Source: Capitella teleta
Taxonomy: Eukaryota; Annelida; Polychaeta; Capitellidae
Length of the DNA stretch: 64,000 nucleotides
Assembly: GCA_000328365.1 (NCBI GenBank)
Contig: KB309617.1
Coordinates: forward strand, 385,250-449,249
Reading direction: 5' to 3'
Positions within the stretch are counted from its first letter, which is position 1. The number at the start of each line of letters is the position of its first letter. The position numbers and the translations under genes were made by a program. This document shows positions 20,414 to 33,575 of the stretch, piece by piece. The notes beneath the pieces are model-generated. The model was given only the letters and a program-made list of their open reading frames with translations. It was not told where the DNA came from and searched no databases.

Positions 20414-20812
20414 CTTCATCCGATCACGTACAATATCATATTGTCAATGTGAGCGTCGAGCGCATTCCTGGCTGCCCAATACCACTCAATAGGATTCCCT
20501 TTCCGACAATGTCTGAAGCATCTCTCAAGTAGGTCACGAATATTGTGAAGTAGTCATTGCAATTGAGACAGACGTCACGACCAAAACGTCTTTCATGACA
20601 GGCTAAGTCTCTGGTCATCGGGGGATGATAGGACAGGTCGACATCGCGAGTAGTCGCATTTTAGAGTTTCTCCAGAATGCGATTAAGCGAAATGCAGCAC
20701 CCACAGATTGAACCAGAAGCAAGAAACTAAACGCAAGGAGCAATACCTGTGAATAAACGAATATTTTAACTCTAAAGCAGGGAGTCGCTAATTGTGTTCC
20801 ATTTACCTTCAT
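20414..20812 (-). pseudogene. Decayed member of the peptide family (copy 5)
   Basis: The ATG AAG start and a 60-nt mini-intron (GTAAAT...TTCACAG, 20806-20747) are intact. They lead into a good signal peptide, VLLLAFSFLLLVQSVGAA. Farther on, VCLNCNDYF and ERCFRHC, the CxxC and CxxxC of the family core, are recognisable. They lie in different reading frames, and the frame is also broken between the signal peptide and the core. The gene is therefore a pseudogene unless the assembly contains errors. It is the outermost recognisable copy of the cluster on this side. Confidence 0.6.
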
Positions 20813-22690
20813 ACTTGTTGATTTGTTGATTACGAATCACACGAATATGCCATCAGTGGTAATCCTCAGAGACACAAACGATTTCGTTGGATGAATCTAC
20901 CTGACAGTTAACTATAATCGAACTGAAACTCGTTCTCTTCTTCTATTTCGGTGTCTGGATTGAGTAGAAACAACTCACTTGTTTTCAATCTGCACTTATT
21001 CACAAGCAAAACTTTGCAGTTGGGAATGAATTTCTTGTTAGTTAATTAAAAATATAATAATTACGTTAACCAAGTTGGTGAATCTGAAACAACCTCCGGC
21101 CTACTAATATGCGTCCTGCCTGTTCTCGCTTTGTCGCATTCCCATCATAATCATGACGTTCTACTCAACATAACGCATTTTACACTGCAGATTCCCAAAC
21201 GGCCTAACCAATAGAGTGCTGCTTAATTAAGAGAGAAAGGAAAACTGTCCAATGGATGCGCAGAAGATGCGCACCCTGGCGCCATCATAACGTATATCAT
21301 TCTTTTTGGAGTGGACTTCTATCGACCACCATCTTGTCCATCGGGATGGGCTGCTTAGACGTCTAACACCTCAGCGAACATCTCAAACTGGGGTTGGTTG
21401 TTGAAATGAAGACACTTTGGGAGTCCATCTTATTCTTAAGGCACGATGCCACAACGCTTACACACTGCCAACGCATCCTGTCGGTGCGTTATGAAATACG
21501 TTTTGATGGCCAAAAAGTCAGCCTGCATTCATGCAATCATAACGATATTGCAACAATTGGCGGGATGTTATTCTTCTTGCGTTTGTTATCAAGTGCGTTA
21601 TGACAACAAAAGATAACATTCTTGCGTCTTCTGACCACACTTGAAAATAGGACTGGAAATTGGTAAAATCGTAATTATGGTCATTAATTATGCTGTTAAT
21701 GTTGCAATTTTGGATTGATATAGTTTATTTGTACATAATTCCGACTCGGATTATAGTCCGAAGGGCTTCTAGTATTACGAAAATGCAATTCTCAATCTGT
21801 GGTCGATATTATAGCTAATTCCCAATACCCTACCAATGGTGAAATACTTGCCAAGATCTTTCATGTATATTACATTATTCAATAAATCCAAAATTAGCAT
21901 CAATGCAATCTTTCCAGTGTCCTGATTTGATATATATCCCGTATGATTGATACAGTTGATATATACCAGTGTAACTCTAAATTTTAGTTCTTTTATCTTT
22001 TTATTGGAGAACAACTTGATTGACTAGTGGAGCAACACTTTGTGTTTATGCAACCGCAGAATATGACAAATGCCGATAACCCGGAAGTAAAACCCACGCA
22101 TGGGCAGAGCATAGTTAAAGAGCAGATACAGTTTTGGTGGGACATCTAACAAGCGAAGATAGCATCAGTTCACTTATACACTTATGTTGACAATAAGGGA
22201 ACATGCTCCGACAGTAAGAAACTTGCAGAGGGTGTATTTATGGGGCGTATTTAATATGTTTTCGACGTGGAAAACGGACCCCGTCAAGTGCCAAACATGA
22301 GTGAAAGGCTTGAGGGCGCGAAAATGTCGCCGTCGACTTAATAGAATGAAATTAGGAATATGATTGAAAGATTATGTCGTAATAGAATCTCGAATACACA
22401 TACCAATTCGCCCTCTGCAATGTTGGACCAAAATAGTTTGCATATCCGTTTCAAAACGAGATTGCCCTCTCTCCATAAAATTATTTTTCTCAGTTTGTTC
22501 CGAGTGGCAATTACTCACCCTTTAATTATAAAGATTCGAAGCAATGTAATTTTCTTGGTTTCGATTGATTACACATCGAGTACGTGCAATGATACTCTGG
22601 TGGGCACTAATCGAAAATTTAAAACATAAATAATCGTCCTTGGTAGGCCTATTATTATTAAACTATGAAAAAATAATAATGATAAAAAAA
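20813..22690. other. Gene-free DNA between the peptide cluster and hbn
   Basis: No gene is seen. Two copies of GCGTTATGA (21486 and 21595) are noted as part of a recurrent 9-mer. The short frames here lack supporting features. Confidence 0.4.
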
Positions 22691-22708
22691 TATGACAATG
22701 AGACAGGA

Positions 22709-22714
22709 TTTTAT
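22709..22714 (-). terminator. Probable polyadenylation signal of hbn
   Basis: TTTATT on the plus strand is AATAAA in the direction of hbn, about 290 nt after its stop codon. Confidence 0.4.
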
Positions 22715-23005
22715 TGAAATCGGAACATTATTTACATAAACATCGACACATGATAAATTAGTACTTCTTCACAATAAACATTCGATTAAGGTTTGTGATC
22801 GCAAAAAGGGCAAGACATGTATATATAAAACAACGGACAACTTACTGTAATATCGCTCACCTCTGATTTCAATAACAAACGACTCCATTTAATAAAAATC
22901 TTTCGCATAAGCAAGCACTAAACAACAACAGAGATCGACTTATAAAGTACATAAGAACATTAATTCGTCATATGGATTCCACTGTATAAACGAATAATCC
23001 ATTCA

Positions 23006-26000
23006 CTACGACTTCACTTCCGGAGATGGCGAACCATTTGACAAAACCGAGTCTCTCCCTCCAGAATGTTCCTTTGCTCTTAATCGCAATTCTTCGATGC
23101 TCGATTTTCTAAGATCGATGCTATCTTGCATCTCTGCGTTCATTCTAGATCTCTGGTTAACCAGGTTAAATAACGGGTTGGTTGAGAATCCTTGGCCAGC
23201 CGCGGCTGCAGCTGCCATGAATGGAGCCGCAGCTGCGAGAGGGCTGCCGTGCGAGTTGAACAAGTAACCAGTGCTGGATGTTGGTAGGAACCCGTTGGGG
23301 AAGCTGGCTTTCTGATGCATGTGCAGCGCTGCCAGACCAGGTAATCCACCCTGCTGCAGGGCTACCATGGGGTTGAAACAAGCCTGCATTCTCGCAGCTA
23401 GGAGGGGGTCGGGACCCGTCGGGATGGGGAGGGAGACGGGCCCTAGCAGGGAAGGGATGTCGGTCGGTCGGTCAGGCCCCAGGAAAGTCGGGCTCTCACG
23501 TCCGAGCATCTTTTCCCTCTTCCGCCATTTTGCTCGTCTGTTCTGGAACCACACCTGTTGCAAGAGAATATAATGCTATAATTAATGATGCAGAGGTGTT
23601 AATTAGGGCTGTACCGATTATGTTAATTACTTATTAGTAATCATTACCACTGCATTAGCGCCGCTTTACAATTACAACTTTTATGCTTTTCTCCGTGTCG
23701 ACGTGATGTCTATTTTTAACATTTTGCCACCAGATGGCGTAGCTTACTTCCGGTCCTCGTTCTATTACGCATGCGCAAACCGGTTGAATGCAATTCACAC
23801 CCTTTTAAATCATCTAGAGAGTGGGGTTTTTTTTTTCTTCTTTTTTTGTTTTTTTTTCTAACATTTGCGAAGCTTTTTTAGCATTGTCTATTTCTTCCCA
23901 AATCCCTATTTAATTGTCGACCATGCTCGTGTCAGGGCCAGCTGCTGAGGCAATTGGGCCCCCCATCGAGCATAAGTATTGTGGCAATCAGTGGGTCACA
24001 GACTTAGTGAATGCATCAGCATATTTGGCAAACGCAATCACGTGGTTTGTAAAGTGCTTATTTGAACCGTAAGCACATCCAATGCAATGCCCCTCTCGTG
24101 TTAAATCACGTCGGATACCTCTAATTACCACAGACGAACCCCGACTGAGGCTAATTAATAGCTACGGGTTCTCATTACATTCGCATCCATGCACGCTAAT
24201 TTATATATTTTATATTATTACTTATTGAACGTCCTGTTTATTTGTGATGATTCTTATTTGTGTGTGCAAGAGATCTAATCAGTTTGTTTATATTTTCCCC
24301 AAAAATCGATCAATAACCTCGATTGATTTCTTCGATTCCCGCGCATTTATAGAAGAAGCAAAAGTCGCCCTCCCCCACCCCGGTTCTGAGGCAGCAATTG
24401 AGTTGTGAGGAGCTAATTTAGTCCCAAGAGTTCAAAGAAGCTTCCCTTTGCTATCGAGTTAAAGCAGCGATTCGGGAGGAGGCCTCGAAGCTTACTCAAA
24501 CATAATCACCAGTCGGACAATTGAATTTGCGCAATTGAATCCTCGCGTTTCTCCGCTGCCGATTTCCGCTTCTATCGATTTCCTTTTACCATGAAATTGG
24601 GCGGGACGCCGCTCTCGAAATGGCAGAGATTGTGCGATTAATTCCGAAATTGTTACCGCGTGAATGGACGGCTAATTCTGGAATAGTGATCATTAGGCTG
24701 AATAGCCGCCATTTTGGGTAAGGCAGTTACGGAGCTGAATTCGATTTCTGATGCCCGTGTAATTTAGTAATTTCGCGATTGAATCAAGAAGCAGTTACTG
24801 AGCGATAATAGGGGGGCCTTTCCGCGCCGAGCGATAATCGGGGAAGCTGTAACGTGCTTAGCCAATTTGCTGTGCGGATTATTAGAGTGCGGGATAACAA
24901 TTGCATTCCCTTGCTAACAGAATAAAATCGTTTTTATTTTCTTGTTGGCAGTGATGGTGAAGAATGTTAAGGTATACCTTTGCAAGTTTTCATACGGCGT
25001 TGGGTGTTTTGAGTAAAGTACGAAGTATACTAGTACTAGTGCTAGCACAAAGATAAGGACGCGGGACAGTGTATTTCTTATACAGAACTAATATATAAAC
25101 TATATCAGATTTAATCCTTAAAATCTTATCGCAGGAACAAATTTACTAAATCCCAACCGGCAACAATTTGAACAAATAAGCTCTATTTAAAGAGGCTCAA
25201 GCAATTAGCTTAATTAAGTAGCGTTTAATTATCTCATAAACATCACGTAAAAATCCGGGAAATAGTCAAATTACCATCATCATTTTATTGTGCTGATCCG
25301 CGGATCTTGCCGGATCCAAATTTAACCAATTACGGATCGTCGATCCTTTCATTCCGGCATGTTCCAGTCAAACAACGATCTCCCATTAAATTGTCCATTG
25401 CACTATGACCTGAGTCTGCACCCTGCTCTGACTGCTCTATTAGGATTATAGTACTAGGAAAATTACCATGTAAGTACTTTAATCTGACACTAATATGTAA
25501 GTGCTAGGTATTTTAATAGCATCTTGAATTAATCACTGCTTAATTGTGTGTTATATTCATAAATCGTGCCTTGGGACTATGACAAATTACTCTGGTATTA
25601 TTCAATGTAGCATAATTATAGCATTGCTTTTAATTTGTGTTTAATGATTATGTCTACAATTAAGCGTATTATAAATAGCACTCAAGGAAATATCATGCAA
25701 AATGGAACGAAATCACATATTCTTGATTAGCATATGCATGNNNNNNNNNNNNNNNNNNNNNNNNNNNNNNNNNNNNNNNNNNNNNNNNNNTATTCGTCGC
25801 ATTAGATAACTCGAGATTAATCGCAGATTATTGAGTCATATACATGAACTCTGACCCCGAGAGAAATGGCATTTCGGTTCACGAAATGTTCCACCTCGAT
25901 TTATTCTGCTATCAGTATATAGGCTACTGTTAATAACGTAATCAGAAGCAGAAAATCATAGATTTATCTGTTTCCTCTTGTCGAAATTGGCTTCTTGCTG

Positions 26001-28945
26001 AGTTAAAAAACCGGAGTTCGGCCACAAGTCTTATCCAGTTGCGCTACACCTCGAAGGTTCTCTAAATCGAAGTTATTCCATGTGGATTTTAAAACGCTCG
26101 TCCAAAGATTCTATTCCCGCGTGTTCTCCTTGTTTCCATTATTATCATTCGCCTTCGATTTTATATCGAGCCACAAGCGATATTTCTGATACATAGTTAT
26201 ATTGGTGCGTTATACCTTCTATATAATATATATATATGTACGAGCATTGTGCGCGTTGAATTATAGAGCGTAATATTGCACTCGAAACATGTACTGCTGG
26301 AGGTTGGAAACCGATATTCATATTTTGATTATACATGCATGTAATTGATGCAAAGCATATCAAGTCGAATGCGTGTTTTGCTTGTATAGCGTTGTTTATT
26401 TATATCTGACACACGATACTTCCTACTGATATAATATGTTATTAATCAGAGTATTATTTATGTATTAACTGATATATTTTTTTTCAGAGTTCCCAAGTGT
26501 TTTGCCCACATAAGGGTACAATCTTGTAATGCACACTATAATAATTTTGATGATGTATATATTGATAAAGTTGAGATTTATGTTAAATTCAATTAATAAA
26601 ATTAATGAAATTGAAGTGAACGAAACTGACGCGAAGTCGCGAGCAGAGAACGAAGCAGATTATAACCACACAAGATCACTGGATGGTAATATTATAGTCC
26701 GCGTGGTTATTTTGTTGAACTTGTGGGAATCAATTCTAAAAGAACTTACTTGGAATTACTTAGACTGAGATGAATACTCCACAAATATATACTCGCACAT
26801 ATACATGCACGGTCTGAATTTAATTGTAGCTGACATATTCCTTTCACAGGTAAAGGTGCATACAAAACACCCATTTGCAGTGCACCTCACTCAGCCAAGC
26901 GAGCAGTCAGCTCTGTAAAAACCTTAGAAATACATTTTTATATGAAAGAAAAGAAACTTAAGCTCATTACGAATGCATGAATATTAATCAAGGGTACTGA
27001 ATAATACATGAGGATCAGTGTCAGAGTGTTAGTCGGGGATTTTAAGCTGAGTACTCGGCAAGTATCGTTGTCTTGTGAGAAAGCAGTTTAAGGCTTGTCA
27101 ACGAGCAATTAGGTCATTGTTTAAACTAATGATTGTTATTTCAACAAGTCATTAGTCCACGAATTGACTGCACACTCGGAAAGTCAATTGAGCCGAGCAG
27201 GGAATAGTCCCGTAATTAGGTTCTTATCAACGTGCTTATTCGATGGTGCTTGGTAACCGTTACATTTGTATTGCGACTTTTGAATCCCCAGAGGGGGGTG
27301 GGGTGATATGTGTATATGTCTCGAGTAAATATATCACGATCATTTAATCGTTTGTGTTGGGTGGTTTTTGTATTAATTTATGCGGCGAACGGAAAAGAAA
27401 AAGTTCAATTTTTGCTATGTTTTTTTGTTTTGTTTTTTGGGGGGTTTTATTTTGAATGGAATATTGTGAATTAATTTTGTTGCAAACCCAAATTATTGAT
27501 ACTTAATTTGTTACCAGAAATTATACCCCCCAAAAAAAATATTTCATCGTATTTGAAAATTTGAATTTTTATCAGAACCCTATAGATAAAAACCTAATTT
27601 ATTAACATGACCTATTGGTCAGCAAATTTTGTTATCTCAAAATAAATTATCTCTACCCCTTAAAAAAAAATGCACCAAATGAGAACATAGTATGACTCGA
27701 ACCCTCAATAAACTAGACACTATTATTCTGTATCATACCGCCTAATCATAATAAACTGAAACTATGGAGGCACATACCTGGACCCTGGCCTCGCTGAGGT
27801 CCAGCCTCAGCGCCAACTCCTCCCGCGTGAACACATCTGGGTACTGTGTCTTCTCGAACGCCCTTTCCAACTGGTGGAGCTGATACGTGGTGAAGGTGGT
27901 CCTACTCCGCCGAATCTTCCGGGGACGATCCTCGTCATTATCCCCGGGCAGCATGATGTCATCGCCGGGCGAACTGAGGGCTTCGGCCCCCGGGGATTCC
28001 GTGCGCCTGGGGCTTGAGGGGGGACTGTTGTTTGGGAGGGTATTTGACTGCAGCGGGGATTCGTCTTGGGGAAGGAAGGGGTTCCTTGATTGGTCAAAAC
28101 ATCCTGGAAGGAAGAGCGTTTTAGCTGTAATTATGTAATGCATCAATTGCTGTGTTTTCCATGATTTCCGTATTGAAATTGATATTAATTCCCCGCCATA
28201 ATAGTCAAAGCGTGCATACACATTATATCCTATACTAGAAATTCTAGATGTGCTCACCATTTGTTCTTCGATAAAAAGTAGTCGTAATTAGTAAACTGAT
28301 CATCGCGTACATGCACTGATCTGCATTTACTTGCACTGATCTGCATTTATGGGCCATTATAGTCCATAGATATTCTCCGAATGAATCTAGAATTCATTTT
28401 ATTTGATATTTATAAACCAGTGTGAGCTAATGATCGTGTACGTCAGTGACGGGGATATATAGAAAGTACACATCAATTAGCTTTGTTGTACATTTCTATA
28501 CCGCATCGTATTTGTGTCATCCAGGTGATTGCATTTGGACATATAGTGTTATAAATACATGTACACTGCTCGTAAGTGCTGCACTATTGCTACAGAACTT
28601 AATCAATGAAAAACCAATCAATCAATTCAAGATTAATCAATATGCGTTACTCAGCATGCATTACTCATGAAGTCAAGGAATGCACGACATATACCTGTCG
28701 TACCATTTAATTACCTGTATGATATTTCATTAATACTTAGATGGTGCCTTACCTGGCGTAGAGCGGCATTCTGACCAATCCCCTGCTCCATTTTTGCGGA
28801 CGACATCTCCGAGCAGACTTTCGATGCTGTAGGATTTGTTTTTGTTGCCCTGTTTGGGAGAGTTCGTGTCGGGATCAACGGACGAAGGTTGGATCACAAT
28901 GGGAGATCGGCTTTCCCCTTGCATCCTTCCCATTTGGTTTTCCAT
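23006..28945 (-). CDS. hbn: Homeobrain-type PRD-class homeobox transcription factor (355 aa, three coding exons)
   Basis: Coding exons are 28945-28753, 28103-27778 and 23554-23006, with canonical GT-AG sites and matching phases. The start is an ATG in a strong context (A at -3, G at +4). Longer open sequence upstream begins at a TTG and lies beyond the likely transcription start. The homeodomain (about residues 128-187) contains [19 protein letters not shown], then [20 protein letters not shown], then [21 protein letters not shown], with glutamine at position 50. The intron falls between homeodomain codons 46 and 47, as is usual in PRD-class genes. An N-terminal YSIESLLG motif (39-46) resembles the Hbn octapeptide. 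An alanine-rich stretch precedes a C-terminal OAR-like motif, [13 protein letters not shown]. Drosophila homeobrain matches the homeodomain better than Arx or Rax do. Expected role: nuclear DNA-binding regulator of anterior brain development. Confidence 0.9.
23555..27777 (-). other. Large second intron of hbn (4.2 kb)
   Basis: No other gene is seen inside. The part at 24280-24900 is less AT-rich, repeat-free and dense in GATTGA, TAATTA and CGATAAT-type motifs, as expected of candidate enhancers. It includes the assembly gap at 25741-25790 and a (TA)n patch near 26222. Polypyrimidine runs lie near 23830 and 27420. Confidence 0.45.
25741..25790. other. Assembly gap (50 N)
   Basis: A run of 50 N inside the second intron of hbn. 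The round length suggests a gap of unknown size. Confidence 0.98.
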
Positions 28946-29004
28946 ACTTCTTGAAATATCCACCAACAAACACACAGGAATCCCGATGAAGTTATGAGCG
29001 AGAG

Positions 29005-29105
29005 ATACGCACACGATCAAAGAGCTATTCCTTATAAGGAAAGATGATGTTTCCTCTGATTGGCTGGATCATACGTGACGTCACGGTGAATACAGCCAAT
29101 CAGCG
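29005..29105 (-). promoter_or_regulatory. hbn core and proximal promoter
   Basis: Read on the minus strand, a TTATAAGG TATA box lies at 29039-29032. CCAATCA is at 29064-29058, the palindromic CRE TGACGTCA at 29084-29077, and a second CCAAT box in opposite orientation at 29096-29104. Transcription from about 29005 would give a 60-nt leader before the ATG at 28945. The spacing is that of a classical TATA promoter. Confidence 0.6.
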
Positions 29106-32100
29106 CCACCCTAACGCCCACTAGCAGCTTAGGCACGGGGTAATGGCTCTATTCAAGTGAAATGGAGCTCATAACAAGATGTCTGTTAAAACTCTATCAT
29201 TAAGTATCCACGGGGGGTGGGTCTCAGTATTTCGCACACTATCAAATACAAATTGACGATGAATGAATCGAGTGAAAGGCTCGATGAATGCTCTGTAATC
29301 ATCAAACACGATAGCGATTTCATTCGCCAGGCCCCCTTTAATGATGGCCCTCTAAAGATCCGTATAATAAACGAATTATGAGCGCAAACAGGCGTGAAAT
29401 GTGCATACAACTCACGCAGATATTAAGATTAAAAGCGAGGCCATTACACGGTATTCAACACGCAATTTTATTAAATCTTAATTCATATTCCGGTTGCCGT
29501 TCATTCGAATGCTGCTGCATCCGATGTTTATGCGCTCATTTCGGACTGTGCAGTCTCAATTGACACTCTGATTGGCTGGTGGGGATTGTACTTGGGTGTG
29601 TGAGGCTCTGATGGGCTTAATATCTGTCGTGTAGTTTATGACTTATGGTTTTTTATGCTTTATAAAGTTTAAAATTGTTGAGAAATTAATGATGGACGTG
29701 TTTAGCTGTAGAACCATGGATATGTTTCTAATTTTATACGTTTTTTTTTTTTTTCTTCTTTTTTTTTTAAATCATGAACAAAAAGAACCGAGACTATTGG
29801 ATTTAATCTTTGAGCTTCCTGTTCTGATTACGGGTGATTAGTAATTGCATTCTTTCTACTAATCTACTAAGTGTTCATATCCAAATCATCTATTTGGTTC
29901 GGTTTAACCTCAGTGTTGGACTTATACACATTACATAATCCATTGACATTAAGTTAACTATAGATAAGGCGTTAAAGAATGCTTAATTGACACAAACTGC
30001 TAACTCACCTGGCTGCTTGATTGGACAATTTCCTACCTGGAAACGACCGCAGACATGTCAATCCACATTTCCTTCGATATACCTTGACCAATTGCAATCA
30101 CTCGGACCAGATCAATGTTGTCCTTGTTTATAGCATGTGCGATTGTTGAAACGAGACCGTTAGACAAATATCTCCAATGAAAACGACGGATTAAACGCAT
30201 TTAAACAGAAGTTCTGGCAGCATACCGACGCACGTGACACCCTCGCTACATCTGCGCATGCGCGTGTCACTTCCTTTAAAATCATCGCAAATCCTGCTTC
30301 ATTCCTCCTGCTAATCTCTTTTTGTTTTCTCAGTTGCCAAAAATTCCTTAACACAATACGAGAAATCAGTTGATTGAGTGATGTTTACCTGACAATCAAT
30401 TCAAGCATTTAGCAGTGAATACCTCAGCCGGTTCGTCCTATAATCTATTTAGTCTATAACTTCACTCAATGCCCTTTCTGAGTCACATATAAATCATCAA
30501 TTTGTATACGTCTTCACATAGAGAGGGTCATTTTTATACCGCGTAATAGTCAAACACATACAGTGTACGACTGGCTATATTAGCAAATAATTTCTATTGT
30601 ATATAAAAACTGTGTTTGGTAAGACTAAATCGAGGTAACCTGGTGGCACTGTTCTAATAATAGACTGAGTCTCTTCACAACTATATATTGACTTTAAAGG
30701 CAATCGGTGATGTTTAAATTTCGCAGCCAATTCATTTGTCTGGTGTTATATGTTAGGCCAATATTGACTTGCCAGTTACGCGAGAGAACGCCGAGAAAGC
30801 GTTCGTTGAGGAGGAGGGATGACTTAGCAGTGGGCAGCTCAACGACCATTGCGCCTCCAGCTGAAATTGCTGTATAAAAGAAATTCTATTAGGGTTAGGT
30901 AATCGATTGGGGAATCACGTGAAATTGTGGAGCAAAAGTACTGCAAGCATGTTTAAGCCACCTGTGATTATTGTGTTAGTGGGAATGGATTGTATAATTA
31001 TAGAAATTGCATCTGTCAAATTGAGGAGTTTTGGGTGGTTATTTTTTTAATGAATTTTTGACCTAAATATGATTCCAGCCTCATATTACTTGTGAGGCAT
31101 GGCTTATGCTTTGTATCCTCAAACATCGTTTTTACAATTTTATACGTATTACAATTATTGTAATTGTGATATTACTGTAAGGAAGTTGATGGACATTTTT
31201 TAAATAAATTAATTTTCAACTTTGGTTTAAACCAGCACCTTTGATTTTCTATCTTGCTCTTCGGGGCTCCGTGCGTGGATAAAACAGATTCAGAATAACA
31301 TTTTGTACAAATGTAGATACTATCCTTACTTACATATTCTTTTGATGTTCATGTGCTTCACTTCAATCCTGCATATAGGTGCCTTGTGCATGAGGATATC
31401 GATATTTAACGTTGTTCGAAACACAATGAATGAGGCTTTAGATCAAGGGTCGTGAAAACTAAAAAGGAGAATACAATGTAATTGTGTTTCTTTATCTTTT
31501 CTTTATTTTATTTTTTGTATTTTTTGTTTGTTTGGGTTTTTTTGTGTTTTTTTTTTTTTTGTGTTTTTTTTTTGTGTGTTTTTTTTTTCTCTTTTCTTTT
31601 TTTGGGGGGGGGGCGGATGAGAAGTCGACGAGTGAGTGCCTTGGCTCTAAGTTTGGCGAAGTTAAACAGAAGTATTCACACACGGATACTATTATCAATG
31701 AATGAGTTAAATAGTCCCGTAATTGTTACTACTAGTGGAACTGAACTGTCTGATATTTCAAAAAAGTTTAACAAATCACATGAACCAGGCAATAAAAATG
31801 ATTTCAATTACATGTTTCGTGTTCTCTGCACTCCATGTATAAACATACGGGATTTTATAGTGTGAATTAGTATGTCTGCAAATCACATTGTCTACATGTT
31901 TGTCCTTTATACATGTATAGGCCCCTACAGTATGCCTGGAATTGGCGCGACTTCAGCCTGACTATCACTGAAGGCCGTCCCAAATCTTGGATTAAAATCT
32001 ATGTTCACTGCAAAACCTGACAAAGACGAAGAAAGTAGTATAATAAAGAAAATAATGGTATTAAATGGATATGTAGAAATAATCGGTTCTGATGGCTGGA

Positions 32101-33162
32101 AATGCGTGAGTTCTGCATGCGTCCATCATCTCCCCCCCCCCCTTCCCCCCACCCATCCTCCCCTCTCCATGGGAAGGGAGGCCTCGATCTATCGCTGTTA
32201 TAGGCATCGTATCGGCCAATCAGAAGATGAACAATTGACAGTATTTAACACTCTTAGCCATCATTGCGGCAGATTATGGCCATGATTCTATAAATGTGCA
32301 ATGCTATGCAAATCCATCGAAAAATATACGCCTTTTTTTTATGCGTTTTTCTAACGTAATGAGTAATCGGGGTTGAGGTGGGATGAATATGTGAAGATGT
32401 TGAATATGTGAAACGTATGTGCCGGGTGCAAAGTTTAAGCGAGCATTAAATGATCAAAAAATAAAGCAAAAAGACTTTCCATTCTTCGAATTTAAAATCC
32501 AAGTTCAGCCACACAAAGAGAAGCCTCCCCACCAAATAAAAAACCCAACAGATTGCCCATACACATCAAAATGTGCATCAAAATTAATTTACTCTTTACA
32601 GGTTTACTGTGCATGAAGCAGATATCTTCCACATGAGTTAAGGTCCTAGTTAGTGTAAGTAATAAGTATACCATGCCCCGCCGTTGAGATGTATACAAAA
32701 TAACACCTCTTTTCATTTAATTGACAATAAATTGAGACCGAAGCTGGATCGTAAGCGGCTTAGAGAGCAGCCCGACACCCACCACACCATGTGTTCTAGG
32801 CATGAGGCTTAAATGGAGCGTTAAAAAGAGAGAAAGTCCCTCGCACCGGGGGGTAAGGTTGAAAATGATGAACGAATGAATGGCGCGCTTGTGTGGGGAG
32901 CATGCATTGTTGTTAACGACGATTATTTCCTCACTTCACACGCAATGGACGCTCCCTGGTGAATGGAGATCACAGACGCAGTCTCAACAGGCCAACACTC
33001 GACGAAACAAAGCGGAAAACCTCTCGAAACCTCCGATCACATAGGTGTAGACATGAAGAGGTTAATAAAGGAAGAATACAGCCTCATTTGCTCCTACAAG
33101 GCACCCTCTTGGCTCCGGCTCTAGGGGCAGATTACTGGGGGTTTCAAATTTCAACGGTATCA

Positions 33163-33575
<413 letters not shown>

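Noticed and set aside
23006-28945. Assignment of the homeobox gene to Arx, Rax or Alx
   Set aside because: The homeodomain [19 protein letters not shown] with [20 protein letters not shown] and the YSIESLLG motif fit homeobrain better; Rax has KVNLPEVRVQ and Arx has QLEELERAFQK.
28946-29020. 25-residue N-terminal extension of Hbn
   Set aside because: It would start at a TTG and lies at or upstream of the inferred transcription start below the TATA box; the ATG at 28945 has a strong context.
31482-31865. Phenylalanine-rich membrane-like protein
   Set aside because: Produced by T-runs with G interruptions; no homologous motif and no splice or promoter context.
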